This document shows, one piece after another, positions 26,970 to 34,770 of a DNA stretch of 64,000 nucleotides. The notes under the pieces are model-generated. The model was not told the DNA's origin. It ran no database searches and saw nothing but the letters and a program-made list of their open reading frames with translations. Position numbers and translations under genes: made by a program. The stretch comes from Roseomonas sp. (GTDB lineage Bacteria > Pseudomonadota > Alphaproteobacteria > Acetobacterales > Acetobacteraceae): positions 124,001 through 188,000 of the forward strand of contig JAPSLO010000013.1 of assembly GCA_031180725.1 (NCBI GenBank). The letters are read 5' to 3'. How positions within the stretch are numbered: position 1 is the stretch's first letter; every line of letters starts with the position of its first letter.

Positions 26970-27877
26970 CCGCCAGCGCCTATCTGGCGGCCGAGGGGTT
27001 CGAGGCGGAGCTGGCCGAGGAATTGCGCCGCGCGGGCCGGAAGGTTTCCGCCTGGCATGGCCGGCTGGCACTGTCCCCGGATGCGCCGGGGCCGGCCGCC
27101 TGGGCGCTGGATGTCTGGACCGCACCGCGGGAGATGCCGGCGCCTTCGGTGAAGGCGGCGGCGGATGCGCTGCGCGCCATCCAGCGCAACTGGGCCGGAT
27201 ATGCGCCCCTGCACCACCGCCGCAGCGCGCTGATCACCGAAAAGCTGCCGCCGGTGAAGGCACGGCCGCTGGTCTTTCCGGAGCCGGCGCCGACATCGCA
27301 TCTCGGCGCCTGGACGCTACTGGCGCCGGACCGGCTGCTGGCCTCGCCCACCAAGACCAGCCCCTTCGTGAATGGCGAGGTGAGCTTCGCCGAGGACAAG
27401 GAAGGCCCGCCCTCCCGCGCCTACCTGAAGCTGTGGGAAGCGCTGACGCGGCTGGGCCGGCATCCGGCACCGGGCGAGCGCTGCCTGGATCTTGGCGCCG
27501 CACCTGGTGGCTGGACTTGGGTGTTGGCAGGGCTGGGCGCGCGGGTGGAGGCGGTGGACAAGGCGCCGCTCGATTCGCGCATCGCCGCCATGCCTGGCGT
27601 GACGGTGCGGGCGGAAAGCGCCTTCGGCATCGAGCCGGAGAAGGAGCCGCCGGTGGATTGGCTGTTCAGCGACGTGATCTGCTATCCGGCGCGGCTGCTG
27701 GCGCTGGTGCGGCGCTGGATCGCGGCGGGCAAGGTGCGGCACCTGGTCTGCACCATCAAGTTCCAGGGCGAGACGGACCATGGCGTGGCGGCCGAGTTCG
27801 CCGCCATTGACGGCGCGGTGTTGTTCCACGGCGCCCACAACAAGCACGAGCTGACCTTCGCGCGGCTCTCCCCCTGA
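26966..27877 (+). CDS. RlmM-like SAM-dependent methyltransferase
   Basis: A 303-residue methyltransferase with the FtsJ/RlmM layout: an N-terminal region, then the SAM-binding motif CLDLGAAPGGWTWVLAGLG, acidic strand VEAVDKAPLD, DWLFSDVICYP and CTIKFQGE with the catalytic lysine. E. coli RlmM methylates the 2'-O-ribose of C2498 in 23S rRNA; the Lys-Asp-Lys type residues here make that activity plausible. The protein is shorter than E. coli RlmM (366 residues) and has a reduced THUMP-like N-terminus. It is coupled to DUF423 by an ATGA overlap. Confidence 0.85.
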   Translation: MTASAYLAAEGFEAELAEELRRAGRKVSAWHGRLALSPDAPGPAAWALDVWTAPREMPAPSVKAAADALRAIQRNWAGYAPLHHRRSALITEKLPPVKARPLVFPEPAPTSHLGAWTLLAPDRLLASPTKTSPFVNGEVSFAEDKEGPPSRAYLKLWEALTRLGRHPAPGERCLDLGAAPGGWTWVLAGLGARVEAVDKAPLDSRIAAMPGVTVRAESAFGIEPEKEPPVDWLFSDVICYPARLLALVRRWIAAGKVRHLVCTIKFQGETDHGVAAEFAAIDGAVLFHGAHNKHELTFARLSP

Positions 27878-27902
27878 CCGTCCCGGCCGCCTGGGCTATA
27901 GC
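27874..27902 (+). promoter_or_regulatory. Promoter of tRNA-Leu
   Basis: A -35-like CTGACC (27874-27879) and a -10-like TATAGC (27897-27902) are separated by exactly 17 bases and lie immediately before the tRNA. The -35 element overlaps the stop codon of the upstream methyltransferase gene. The predicted start would be two or three bases before the mature tRNA. Confidence 0.6.
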
Positions 27903-27911
27903 CGGTGTCGC

Positions 27912-27994
27912 GCCCGCCTGGCGGAACGGTAGACGCAGCGGACTTAAAATCCGCAACCCGCAAGGGTGTGGGGGTTCGAGTCCCCCGGCGGGCA
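27912..27994 (+). tRNA. tRNA-Leu (anticodon UAA)
   Basis: An 83-nt tRNA with perfect acceptor pairing GCCCGCC / GGCGGGC and discriminator A. The anticodon stem GCGGA / TCCGC holds the loop CTTAAAA, giving anticodon TAA at 27945-27947. A long variable arm (AACCCGCAAGGGTGTG) confirms a class II tRNA, and the T-loop GGTTCGAGTC is standard. CCA is not encoded. It reads UUA/UUG leucine codons, rare in such GC-rich genomes. Confidence 0.97.
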
Positions 27995-28018
27995 GCTTCT
28001 GTGACTGAGGTTGGGGAA

Positions 28019-28043
28019 TCCGGGGGCGCTGGCTGCCCCCGGA
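28019..28043. terminator. Hairpin between tRNA-Leu and hpnE
   Basis: A 9-bp perfect stem TCCGGGGGC / GCCCCCGGA (28019-28027 with 28035-28043) with a 7-base loop lies 25 bases after the tRNA and just before the hpnE stop on the other strand. It is likely to end both transcripts. Confidence 0.55.
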
Positions 28044-28051
28044 CCCCGCCA

Positions 28052-29263
28052 TTACAGCAGCGCCGCCGCGGCGGCCTCGCCGGAGAGGACTGCGGCTTCC
28101 AGCGTTGCGGGCAAATCCGGCAGGGTCCAGTCGCCAGCCAGCGCCAGATTGGCCAGGGGAAGCCGCGGCGGCATGGGGCGGGGACCGAGGCCGTGACGCG
28201 GGGTGGCACGCTTCTCCCGCACAGCGCGGGCGGGGGGCGGTGCCGGGGGCCAGTCGCCTTCCAGGCGGAAGCGCCGCGCGGCCAGGCGCAGTTCGGGCCA
28301 GACGCGGCGGATAATTTCCTCCTCCGGCAGGGCAATGGCCGCATCAGCCGCGCTGACCGTGACAGAGACGCCGCCCGGCCGCACCAGCACCCACTGCGCC
28401 AGGCCCCCCAGCAGGCCGAGGAAGCGCACCGGCCCTTCCGTGGCATGGGCGAAGTGCAGGTTGAGGATCGGCGCATGGGCCTCCGGCACCGGCAGGCCGG
28501 GCAACAGGCGCGCCGCTTCCCAGGGCGGCACGGCCAGCAGCACGGCATCCTCCGGCCCCAGCGCCACCTTCTCCTCGCCGAAATCCAACGCGATCGCCCG
28601 GCCATCCTGCACGGCGATGGCACGCAGGCGGCGCCCCGCGCGCAGCACCGCGCCATGGCAGGCCAGCGTCGCCACGGCCGGGGCCGCCAGATCCGGCCCA
28701 AGTCCGCGCGCCGCGACGAAGAGCCGCGCCGCGCCTGGCCGGCCGAGCCGCCGCAGCACTGTGCCCAGCAGGCGGGCGGAGGCTTCCTCGGCCGGAGTGT
28801 TCAGCGCCGCAACCGTCAGTGGCTCGGCCAGGCTGCGCAACAGAGTGGGATGCGCCCCCAGCGCCTGCGCCACGCTGCGGTCCGGCCCGCCGGCCGCCAG
28901 GCGCAACAGTGCCAGCAGCGCGCCGGGCGAGAGACCTGCGGGGCGGGATTGCGCGTCGATCCAGCGCAGCGGGGAGAGCGCCACCTGCCGCGCGGAGCCG
29001 TCCGCCAGGTCCAGCACCGGCAGGCCCTCGGGCTCGGGCTCGACCCAGGCCTCGCGCGCGCCGATGGCGGAAAGGAAGCGCAACGCCGCGCGGTTGGCGC
29101 CGAGCAGCGCATGGGTGCCGTTGTCGGTGCCGTCCGGCAGGGCGCGGGCGCGGCCGCCGGGCGCCGGGGCGGCCTCGTGCATCATGGCGCGGCGGCCGGC
29201 CAGCACCAGCGCCAGCGTCCCGGCCAGGCCGGCCACCCCGGCCCCCACCACATGCACCGTCAC
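28052..29263 (-). CDS. hpnE: Hydroxysqualene dehydroxylase HpnE
   Basis: A 403-residue FAD enzyme that reduces hydroxysqualene to squalene in hopanoid synthesis, at the membrane. The N-terminus is a dinucleotide-binding fold, VHVVGAGVAGLAGTLAL, followed by PGGRARAL and DNGTHALLGAN typical of the squalene-associated amine-oxidase family. The C-terminus ends in LALAGDWTLPDLPATLEAAV, the second FAD contact. The GTG at 29263 overlaps the stop of the fused hpnCD gene (GTGA), so they are cotranslated. A longer start is unlikely because that region is the end of hpnCD in another frame. Confidence 0.9.
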   Translation of the reverse strand: MTVHVVGAGVAGLAGTLALVLAGRRAMMHEAAPAPGGRARALPDGTDNGTHALLGANRAALRFLSAIGAREAWVEPEPEGLPVLDLADGSARQVALSPLRWIDAQSRPAGLSPGALLALLRLAAGGPDRSVAQALGAHPTLLRSLAEPLTVAALNTPAEEASARLLGTVLRRLGRPGAARLFVAARGLGPDLAAPAVATLACHGAVLRAGRRLRAIAVQDGRAIALDFGEEKVALGPEDAVLLAVPPWEAARLLPGLPVPEAHAPILNLHFAHATEGPVRFLGLLGGLAQWVLVRPGGVSVTVSAADAAIALPEEEIIRRVWPELRLAARRFRLEGDWPPAPPPARAVREKRATPRHGLGPRPMPPRLPLANLALAGDWTLPDLPATLEAAVLSGEAAAAALL

Positions 29264-30852
29264 AGCCCCAGCGCGAGCAGCGCCATCCGCAGCTTCTCGC
29301 CCCTCGTCAGGCGGGGACGCGGCCTGGCCCCCGGCTGCCAGCCGCGCGCCGCCATCCTCTCCAGCAGCCGGCGGTAGCCCCACATCATCACCATGGCGGG
29401 GCGCATGGCGCGGGCGTCGTATTGGCGCAGTTCCGCCTCGGCCCGGGCGAAGCCGCGCGCGGCGCGGCGCATCAGCAGTGTGCAGAGCAGCGGCAGGCGG
29501 GGATGCGCCGCGATCTCCTCGGCTGGCAGGTCGGGAATGCCGAACCGCCGCAGGGCCCGCAGCGGGATGTAACAGCGCTCGCGCGCCGCGTCCTCGTCAA
29601 TGTCGCGCAGGATATTCACCAACTGCAGCGTGCGGCCCAGCCTCTCGCCGAAGTCCGCAGCCTGCGGCACGCCGAAGATGCGCACCGACATGCGGCCAAC
29701 ACTGCCGGCCACCTGGGCGCAGTAGAGGTCTAGCGCCACATCATCGGCCAGGCGCAGGCGGGGTGCGGCATCGGTGACCATGCCGGCGATCATTGCCTCG
29801 CAGTCTTCCAGCGGGATGTCGAAGGCGGCGCGGGCCCAGGCGAGTTCCCGCGAGACAGCGCAATCGGGGTGCAGCAGCTTGCGCTGCCAAGTGGCGAGGC
29901 AGGCCCGCTTCTCCGCCAGTGGCATCTCGGCATCGGCGATGTCGTCCACCGCGCGGCAGAAGCCATACACGGCATGCATGGCGCGCCGCCGCGGGCCTTT
30001 CAGCACCGCCATGCCGCGTGCGAAGGAGGAGCCGGCCCGCGCGACGCGGGCCCGCACCACCGCCGTATCCGATGGCGCGGGACGCAGCAACCCCGCAAAA
30101 GCGCGAAGGAAATCCAGGCGGCTCAGCGCCACCCGCCCCAGCACGGGGTCGGCGGCGCGCAGCCGGGCCAGTAGCCGCCAGGCGAGTGCAAGGGTGACGG
30201 CAGCTTGCAGCCGCAGCCGGCTGTGCAGCAGCCGCGGCAGGGCGGCGGCGATGTCCAGCGCGGCTTCCACCCGGTCCAGCGCGGCATCCAGCACGGCGCG
30301 CCGCACGGCGTTGTCGGAGGCAAAGAAGGCATCCTCTCCGCCGGCTGGCTCAAGCCAGGGCAGGGGCAGGTAGATGCGGTCCAGTGCCTGCTGGTCCGCC
30401 ACCAGATCCTGCAGATGGTTCAGCACCTGCAGGGCGGTGCAAAGCGCATCGGCGGCGGGAATGGCGTCCGCCTTCTCTCCGTGCAGGCGCAGCAACATCC
30501 GGCCCACCGGCACGGCGGAACGGGCGCAATAGGCTTCCAGCTCCGCCCAGTCGGTGTAGCGGCGCTGCACCACGTCCTGGCGGAAGGCGGAGAGCATCAC
30601 CCTTGCTTCCGGGCTGCCCTCGCCGGCCGCCTGGTGATCCAGCAGCGTCTCCATCCCGGCCAGCAGGTCGAGCTTCTCCGCCTCTGTCAGCATCGCGGAA
30701 TCGGCGATGTCGTCAGCGGTGCGGACGAAGCGGTAGAAGGCCAGCACCTGCGGCCGCACGGCGCGCGGCAGCAGCAGGGACGCGACGGGGAAATTCTCCT
30801 GATCGTGGTCGCGGCTGGGCGGGCCGGCCGCGATCGCCTGGCTGCCTTCCAT
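29260..30852 (-). CDS. hpnC-hpnD: HpnC-HpnD fusion: hydroxysqualene synthase and presqualene diphosphate synthase
   Basis: A single 530-residue frame contains two complete trans-isoprenyl diphosphate synthase domains. Residues 1-255 are HpnC-like: DHDQENFPVAS, first aspartate motif DDIAD (47-51) and second motif DLVAD (149-153). Residues 265-530 are HpnD-like: ARAGSSFARGMAVL, DDIAD (303-307) and DIDED (417-421). HpnD makes presqualene diphosphate from farnesyl diphosphate and HpnC turns it into hydroxysqualene; HpnE then makes squalene. In the organisms I know these are separate genes. No stop or frameshift is visible at the join, about residues 255-265. No cyclase gene is in the window. Confidence 0.88.
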   Translation of the reverse strand: MEGSQAIAAGPPSRDHDQENFPVASLLLPRAVRPQVLAFYRFVRTADDIADSAMLTEAEKLDLLAGMETLLDHQAAGEGSPEARVMLSAFRQDVVQRRYTDWAELEAYCARSAVPVGRMLLRLHGEKADAIPAADALCTALQVLNHLQDLVADQQALDRIYLPLPWLEPAGGEDAFFASDNAVRRAVLDAALDRVEAALDIAAALPRLLHSRLRLQAAVTLALAWRLLARLRAADPVLGRVALSRLDFLRAFAGLLRPAPSDTAVVRARVARAGSSFARGMAVLKGPRRRAMHAVYGFCRAVDDIADAEMPLAEKRACLATWQRKLLHPDCAVSRELAWARAAFDIPLEDCEAMIAGMVTDAAPRLRLADDVALDLYCAQVAGSVGRMSVRIFGVPQAADFGERLGRTLQLVNILRDIDEDAARERCYIPLRALRRFGIPDLPAEEIAAHPRLPLLCTLLMRRAARGFARAEAELRQYDARAMRPAMVMMWGYRRLLERMAARGWQPGARPRPRLTRGEKLRMALLALGL

Positions 30853-30858
30853 CTTGCG

Positions 30859-30969
30859 TCAGGCCTCCCGGCCGGCCGGGCGGGTACGGCCTTGCCGGCC
30901 CGTGCCGGAAGGCGGATGCGCCGCCGGCCCGCCGGGCTCGCCGCCCTTCACAGTCACCCGTGCTGCCAC
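30859..30969 (-). CDS. Possible 36-residue peptide ahead of the hpn operon
   Basis: A GTG at 30969 has AGGAGG five bases upstream and opens a short frame ending seven bases before the hpnCD start, in the same frame and separated by one TGA. The peptide begins MAARVTVKGGEPGGPAAHPP and is Pro/Gly-rich. I do not recognise it. It may be a leader peptide, the old N-terminus of HpnC, or chance. Confidence 0.25.
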   Translation of the reverse strand: MAARVTVKGGEPGGPAAHPPSGTGRQGRTRPAGREA

Positions 30970-31043
30970 CTGCGCCCTCCTGCTCCGGGAAGGATAGCAC
31001 GCCGCGTGGATCCAGGGGGCTCCGGCCGCGCCGCCTTCGGCGA

Positions 31044-32660
31044 TCAGGCGGCGGCTGCGATCTCCTCGCAGCGCGCGGTGGCGCGCGGCAGCAGGCGCGC
31101 CAGGTAGAAATCGGCTAGCGGCACGCGGTCCGGCGCGGCGGCGGCGGCGCGGGCCAGCATCCAGCCGCCCAGCGTCCAGCCGCAGGCTTCGAGATAGGCG
31201 GCGGCGACCGATTGCGCGGCATCGGGATCGCGGGCCTGCAGGGCCAGCACCGTCTCCGTCGCCTCTGTCAGCCGCGCCACGGCGCCGGCCAGGCGGGGCT
31301 CCGCCTCCATCTCGGCCAGCAGCAGGCGCATGGCGCCGCCGCCATCCTTGGCGGTTTTGCGCACCACCAGGTCGATGGACTGGATGCCGTTGGTGCCTTC
31401 GTAGATCGGCGCGATGCGCGCATCGCGCAGCACCTGGGCGGCCCCGGTCTCCTCGATGAAGCCCATGCCGCCATGCACCTGGATGCCCAGCGAGGCGACA
31501 TCCACCCCGCGGTCGCTGCACCAGGCCTTCACGATGGGGATCAGCAGCGCCAGCCGCGCCGCCGCCGCCTCGTCCCTCAGCAGGCGGTGGCGATCCAGCG
31601 CTGCCGCGGCTTCCAGCGCCATCAGCCGGGCAGCGAGGGTGACGGCGCGCATCTCCGTCAGCATCCGCGCCACATCCGGGTGCTGGGCGATCACCCGGCC
31701 GGATTGGCTGCGCTGCGCCGCATAGGCTTCCGCCAGTTGCAGCGCCCGCGCGGCCTGGCCCACCCCCTGCACGCCCACCGCGAGCCGTGCCGCATTCATC
31801 ATGGAGAACATCGCATTCAGGCCGCGATTCGGCTCGCCCACCAGCTCCGCCTCCGCGCCTTCGAACAGCATGACGCAGGTTGGAGAGGCGTGGATGCCCA
31901 GCTTGCGTTCGATGCCGCCGCAGCGCAGCGCGTTGCGCCGCCCGTCCGGCAGGATGCGCGGCGCGGCGAAGAGCGAGATGCCGCGCGAGCCCTCCGGCGC
32001 GCCGGGCAGGCGGGCCAGCACCAGGTGAAGGATGTTCTCCGTCGTCTCGTGCTCGCCCCAGGTGATGAAGATCTTCTGGCCATGCAGGGCATAGCGGCCA
32101 TCGCCCAGCGGCTCTGCCCGGGTGCGGATGGCGGCGAGGTCGGAGCCCGCCTGGGGCTCCGTCAAGTTCATCGTGCCCGGCCAGGCACCAGAGACCAGCT
32201 TGGGCAGCCAGCGCGCCGCCTGGTCAGGCGTGGCATGGGCGGTCAGCAGCTCGATGGCGCCGGCGGTCAGGATCGGGGCCAGGAAGAAGGCCATATCCGC
32301 CGCCGAGGCGAGTTCCGTGACGGCGGTCCAGACCGCATGTGGCAGGCCCTGGCCACCATGCGCCTCGGGCGCGGCCAGGCCCTGCCAGCCACCTTCTATC
32401 CAGGCCGCCATCACCTCGTGGTAATGGGCGGGCAGCGTGACCCTGCCATTGGCGTATTGCGCGCCTTCCCGGTCCGCCTTCTGCCATCCGGGCGCGATAA
32501 CCTCCGTGCAGAAGCGGTCGGCTTCCCGGATCAGCGCCTCGATGTCCGATGCGCTCAGCGGGGCGTTGGTGGCGGCAGTGAGGCCGGGCAGGTCCACCAC
32601 ACGGGTCAGGCCCAGGACCAGGTCGTCGGCGGCAGAAGGAGAAGCCGTGGGAAGGGTCAT
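31044..32660 (-). CDS. Acyl-CoA dehydrogenase, DmdC-like subfamily
   Basis: A 538-residue FAD-dependent acyl-CoA dehydrogenase that introduces a trans-2 double bond into an acyl-CoA thioester. The long form and sequence blocks GTMNLTEPQAGSDLAAIRT, KIFITWGEHE, QVHGGMGFIEETGAAQ and APIYEGTNGIQSIDL fit the DmdC/FadE-like subfamily. The Glu in YEGTNGIQ is the position of the catalytic base in these enzymes. The C-terminal extension is typical. The ATG at 32660 overlaps the flavoprotein stop by four bases, so the two are coupled. The substrate is unknown. Confidence 0.92.
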   Translation of the reverse strand: MTLPTASPSAADDLVLGLTRVVDLPGLTAATNAPLSASDIEALIREADRFCTEVIAPGWQKADREGAQYANGRVTLPAHYHEVMAAWIEGGWQGLAAPEAHGGQGLPHAVWTAVTELASAADMAFFLAPILTAGAIELLTAHATPDQAARWLPKLVSGAWPGTMNLTEPQAGSDLAAIRTRAEPLGDGRYALHGQKIFITWGEHETTENILHLVLARLPGAPEGSRGISLFAAPRILPDGRRNALRCGGIERKLGIHASPTCVMLFEGAEAELVGEPNRGLNAMFSMMNAARLAVGVQGVGQAARALQLAEAYAAQRSQSGRVIAQHPDVARMLTEMRAVTLAARLMALEAAAALDRHRLLRDEAAAARLALLIPIVKAWCSDRGVDVASLGIQVHGGMGFIEETGAAQVLRDARIAPIYEGTNGIQSIDLVVRKTAKDGGGAMRLLLAEMEAEPRLAGAVARLTEATETVLALQARDPDAAQSVAAAYLEACGWTLGGWMLARAAAAAPDRVPLADFYLARLLPRATARCEEIAAAA

Positions 32661-33808
32661 GTCCTGCGTTCCTCGGTGACGTCTTCCAGCAGTCCTGGCG
32701 GTGGGGGATGCGTGCCGGCCGCCCAGCCCGGCAGGGCTTCCGCGAGATCGGGCCGCGCCATGGCGCGCGCCATCGCCAGGCCGAGCAGCGGGCCGAATTT
32801 GAAGCCATGGCCGGAGAAGCCGGACATCAGGAAGCAGGCCGGCCCGGCCTTTTCCAGGATGAAGCGCTCCGCCGCTTCCACATCGTACCAGCAGGCGGAG
32901 GCGGAGAGCAGGCGGTAGCGATCCAGGTTCCGGATGCGGCGGCGGGCGAAAGCCAGGATGGTCTCCGCCTCCTCCGCCGTCGCCTCGCGCGGGCCGTCGG
33001 GATCGGCGACGGGGGCGAAGCGGTGGTCGCCGATCTTCAGCGGCGTACCCGCGACCGGCGGCACAGCGTAGAAGCCGCCTTCCTCCGCCAGGTCCAGCAG
33101 CATGGGGGCGCGCGTCCAGGTCTTGGCGAGATCGGGTGGCGGTGCGAGGCGGACCAGGATCTGCCGCGTCGGGCGAACGCGGGCCGACAGCGCGGGCATC
33201 AGCCGCGGTCCCCAAGGACCGGCGGCCACCACCAGCGCATCGGCGCCAAGCAGGCGGCCATCTTCCAGCACCAGGCTGGCCCGGGCGGGGTCCACCTCCC
33301 GCACGCAGGCGCGCAGGATCTCCACGCCGCGCCCCGCGAGCAGGGCGGCCAGTCGGGCGATGATGCGCCGGGCCAGCAGCACGCCGCCTTCGCGCATCCG
33401 GAAGGCGCCGGTGATGCCGGTAGGGTCCAGGAAGGGGTACTGCGCAGCGACGGCGGTGGCGTCCAGATCCTCCACCGCATGACCATCGGCGCGCAGCAGG
33501 CGGCGGCTGTCGGCCAGCCAGCCATGGGGCGCCTCCGACAGCGCCAGCACGCCGGTCGGCACGTGCAGCACCTCGCCGGCTTCGCGGAACAGCAGGTCCC
33601 AGGCGGCATAGGCGGGGGCGATCATCCGCATGTAGCCGGCCTGGACGCCATAGGCGTGGCGGATCAGGCGGTGGTCATCCACCGAGGATCCGCGCGGATT
33701 CGGCACGGGGTCCTGTTCCACCACCCGCACCTGATGCCCGGCGCGCGACAGCGCCCAGGCAGTGGAAAGGCCCATGATGCCGGCGCCGAGGACAAGGACG
33801 GAAGCCAT
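32657..33808 (-). CDS. Sarcosine oxidase-like FAD-dependent amine oxidase
   Basis: A 383-residue flavoprotein of the DAO superfamily, monomeric sarcosine oxidase/N-methyltryptophan oxidase branch. The Rossmann motif is VLVLGAGIMGLSTAW. SACWYDVEAAERFIL contains Cys306, at the position that binds FAD covalently in monomeric sarcosine oxidase, and SGFSGHGFKFGPLLG closes the flavin site. Such enzymes oxidise secondary amines and release H2O2. Translational coupling to an acyl-CoA dehydrogenase is unusual for this family. The true substrate is unknown. Confidence 0.87.
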   Translation of the reverse strand: MASVLVLGAGIMGLSTAWALSRAGHQVRVVEQDPVPNPRGSSVDDHRLIRHAYGVQAGYMRMIAPAYAAWDLLFREAGEVLHVPTGVLALSEAPHGWLADSRRLLRADGHAVEDLDATAVAAQYPFLDPTGITGAFRMREGGVLLARRIIARLAALLAGRGVEILRACVREVDPARASLVLEDGRLLGADALVVAAGPWGPRLMPALSARVRPTRQILVRLAPPPDLAKTWTRAPMLLDLAEEGGFYAVPPVAGTPLKIGDHRFAPVADPDGPREATAEEAETILAFARRRIRNLDRYRLLSASACWYDVEAAERFILEKAGPACFLMSGFSGHGFKFGPLLGLAMARAMARPDLAEALPGWAAGTHPPPPGLLEDVTEERRT

Positions 33809-33889
33809 GCCGCCATCTTCCCCGCCGCGCGGCGCTTTGGCGAGGGGGGCGGGCCGGGGGCATGCGCCGCCCGGCCGCGTCCCGTCCGC

Positions 33890-34594
33890 TCAGTGCATCC
33901 GGCTGCGGGCGGTGCCGCCGTTGCCGCTGCGGCTGGTGCGCGCCGAAGTGGTGCTGCGCCGGCCGGTGCCAGCCTTGGCGCCGCTGCTCTTGGTGGCACG
34001 GGAGCTGCTGCTCCGCGTGCTGTTGCTGCGGCTGGCGGTCTTCTTGGCGGCACCTGCCTTTGCCGTGCTGCGCGCCGCCGTGCGGCGGGCCGGTGCGGCC
34101 TTCTTTGCCGTCGTGCTCTTGGCGCGCGTCTTCGTCGCGGCCGCGCGGGACGGCGCCTTCTTCGCGCCGGCCGCCTTGCCGCGCGTGGAAGTCGCGGCCT
34201 TGCCGCGGCTGGTGCTCGCAGCCTTGCGTGTGCTGGCGGCCTTGCCGCGCGTCGTGCTGGTGCCCGACGCCGCCTTACGCCGCGTGGCCGTGCCGCTGGC
34301 CGCCTTGCGCGTGGTCGCGCTGCGGCGGCCGCCCTTCGCCGCGGCGGCCGTGCGGCCCGCGGCGCCGCGCGCCGTGCCGCCCGATGCCTTGCGGGCCGGG
34401 GCCTTCTTCGCCGTGGCGCTCCGCGAGCTGGCGGCCTTCGCCTTGGCGGCCGGGCGCGCCCGCTTCGCGGTGCCGCCGCTGCTGCGGCGCGCCGGTGCGC
34501 GGCGGCGCTTCGGCTGTTCCTCCGTCGCGGGCTGCTCCGCCGCGCTCGGGTCCATCTCGCCGCTATCCGGCATCCGCTCCGTCTCGTCGCTCAT
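33890..34594 (-). CDS. Histone H1-like, Lys/Arg/Ala-rich DNA-binding protein
   Basis: A 234-residue low-complexity basic protein. The first 45 residues are acidic (MSDETERMPDSG, AEQPATEEQPK), then a long tail of KAAS, KAAG, RKAAS, TRGKAAS and AAKK-type repeats resembles eukaryotic H1 C-terminal tails and bacterial AlgP/Hc1 proteins. It probably binds nucleic acid without sequence specificity. The ATG at 34594 is preceded by GGAGGAGAAGCAGCGC. It lies alone between the amine oxidase and mutarotase genes on the same strand. The repetitive DNA makes the exact length prone to change. Confidence 0.82.
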   Translation of the reverse strand: MSDETERMPDSGEMDPSAAEQPATEEQPKRRRAPARRSSGGTAKRARPAAKAKAASSRSATAKKAPARKASGGTARGAAGRTAAAAKGGRRSATTRKAASGTATRRKAASGTSTTRGKAASTRKAASTSRGKAATSTRGKAAGAKKAPSRAAATKTRAKSTTAKKAAPARRTAARSTAKAGAAKKTASRSNSTRSSSSRATKSSGAKAGTGRRSTTSARTSRSGNGGTARSRMH

Positions 34595-34756
34595 GCGCTG
34601 CTTCTCCTCCGTCACGTCCTCGTCCCGTGCCGCGGTCTTTGCCGCGGCGAACTGCGTCGTGCGCGGGGTGACCGGCGCGTCGCGGCGCAGGGCCGCGCAC
34701 ATGCGTGCGCGGTTGCCGAGGCGAACGTCACGTCGCGGCGATTGTTCCCGCGTGGC

Positions 34757-34770
34757 GGTGCTTCAGCACC
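34757..34770 (-). terminator. Small hairpin at the mutarotase 3' end
   Basis: GGTGCT-TC-AGCACC (34757-34770) overlaps the mutarotase stop codon. The symmetry is perfect but the loop is very tight, so its role as a terminator is only tentative. Confidence 0.25.
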
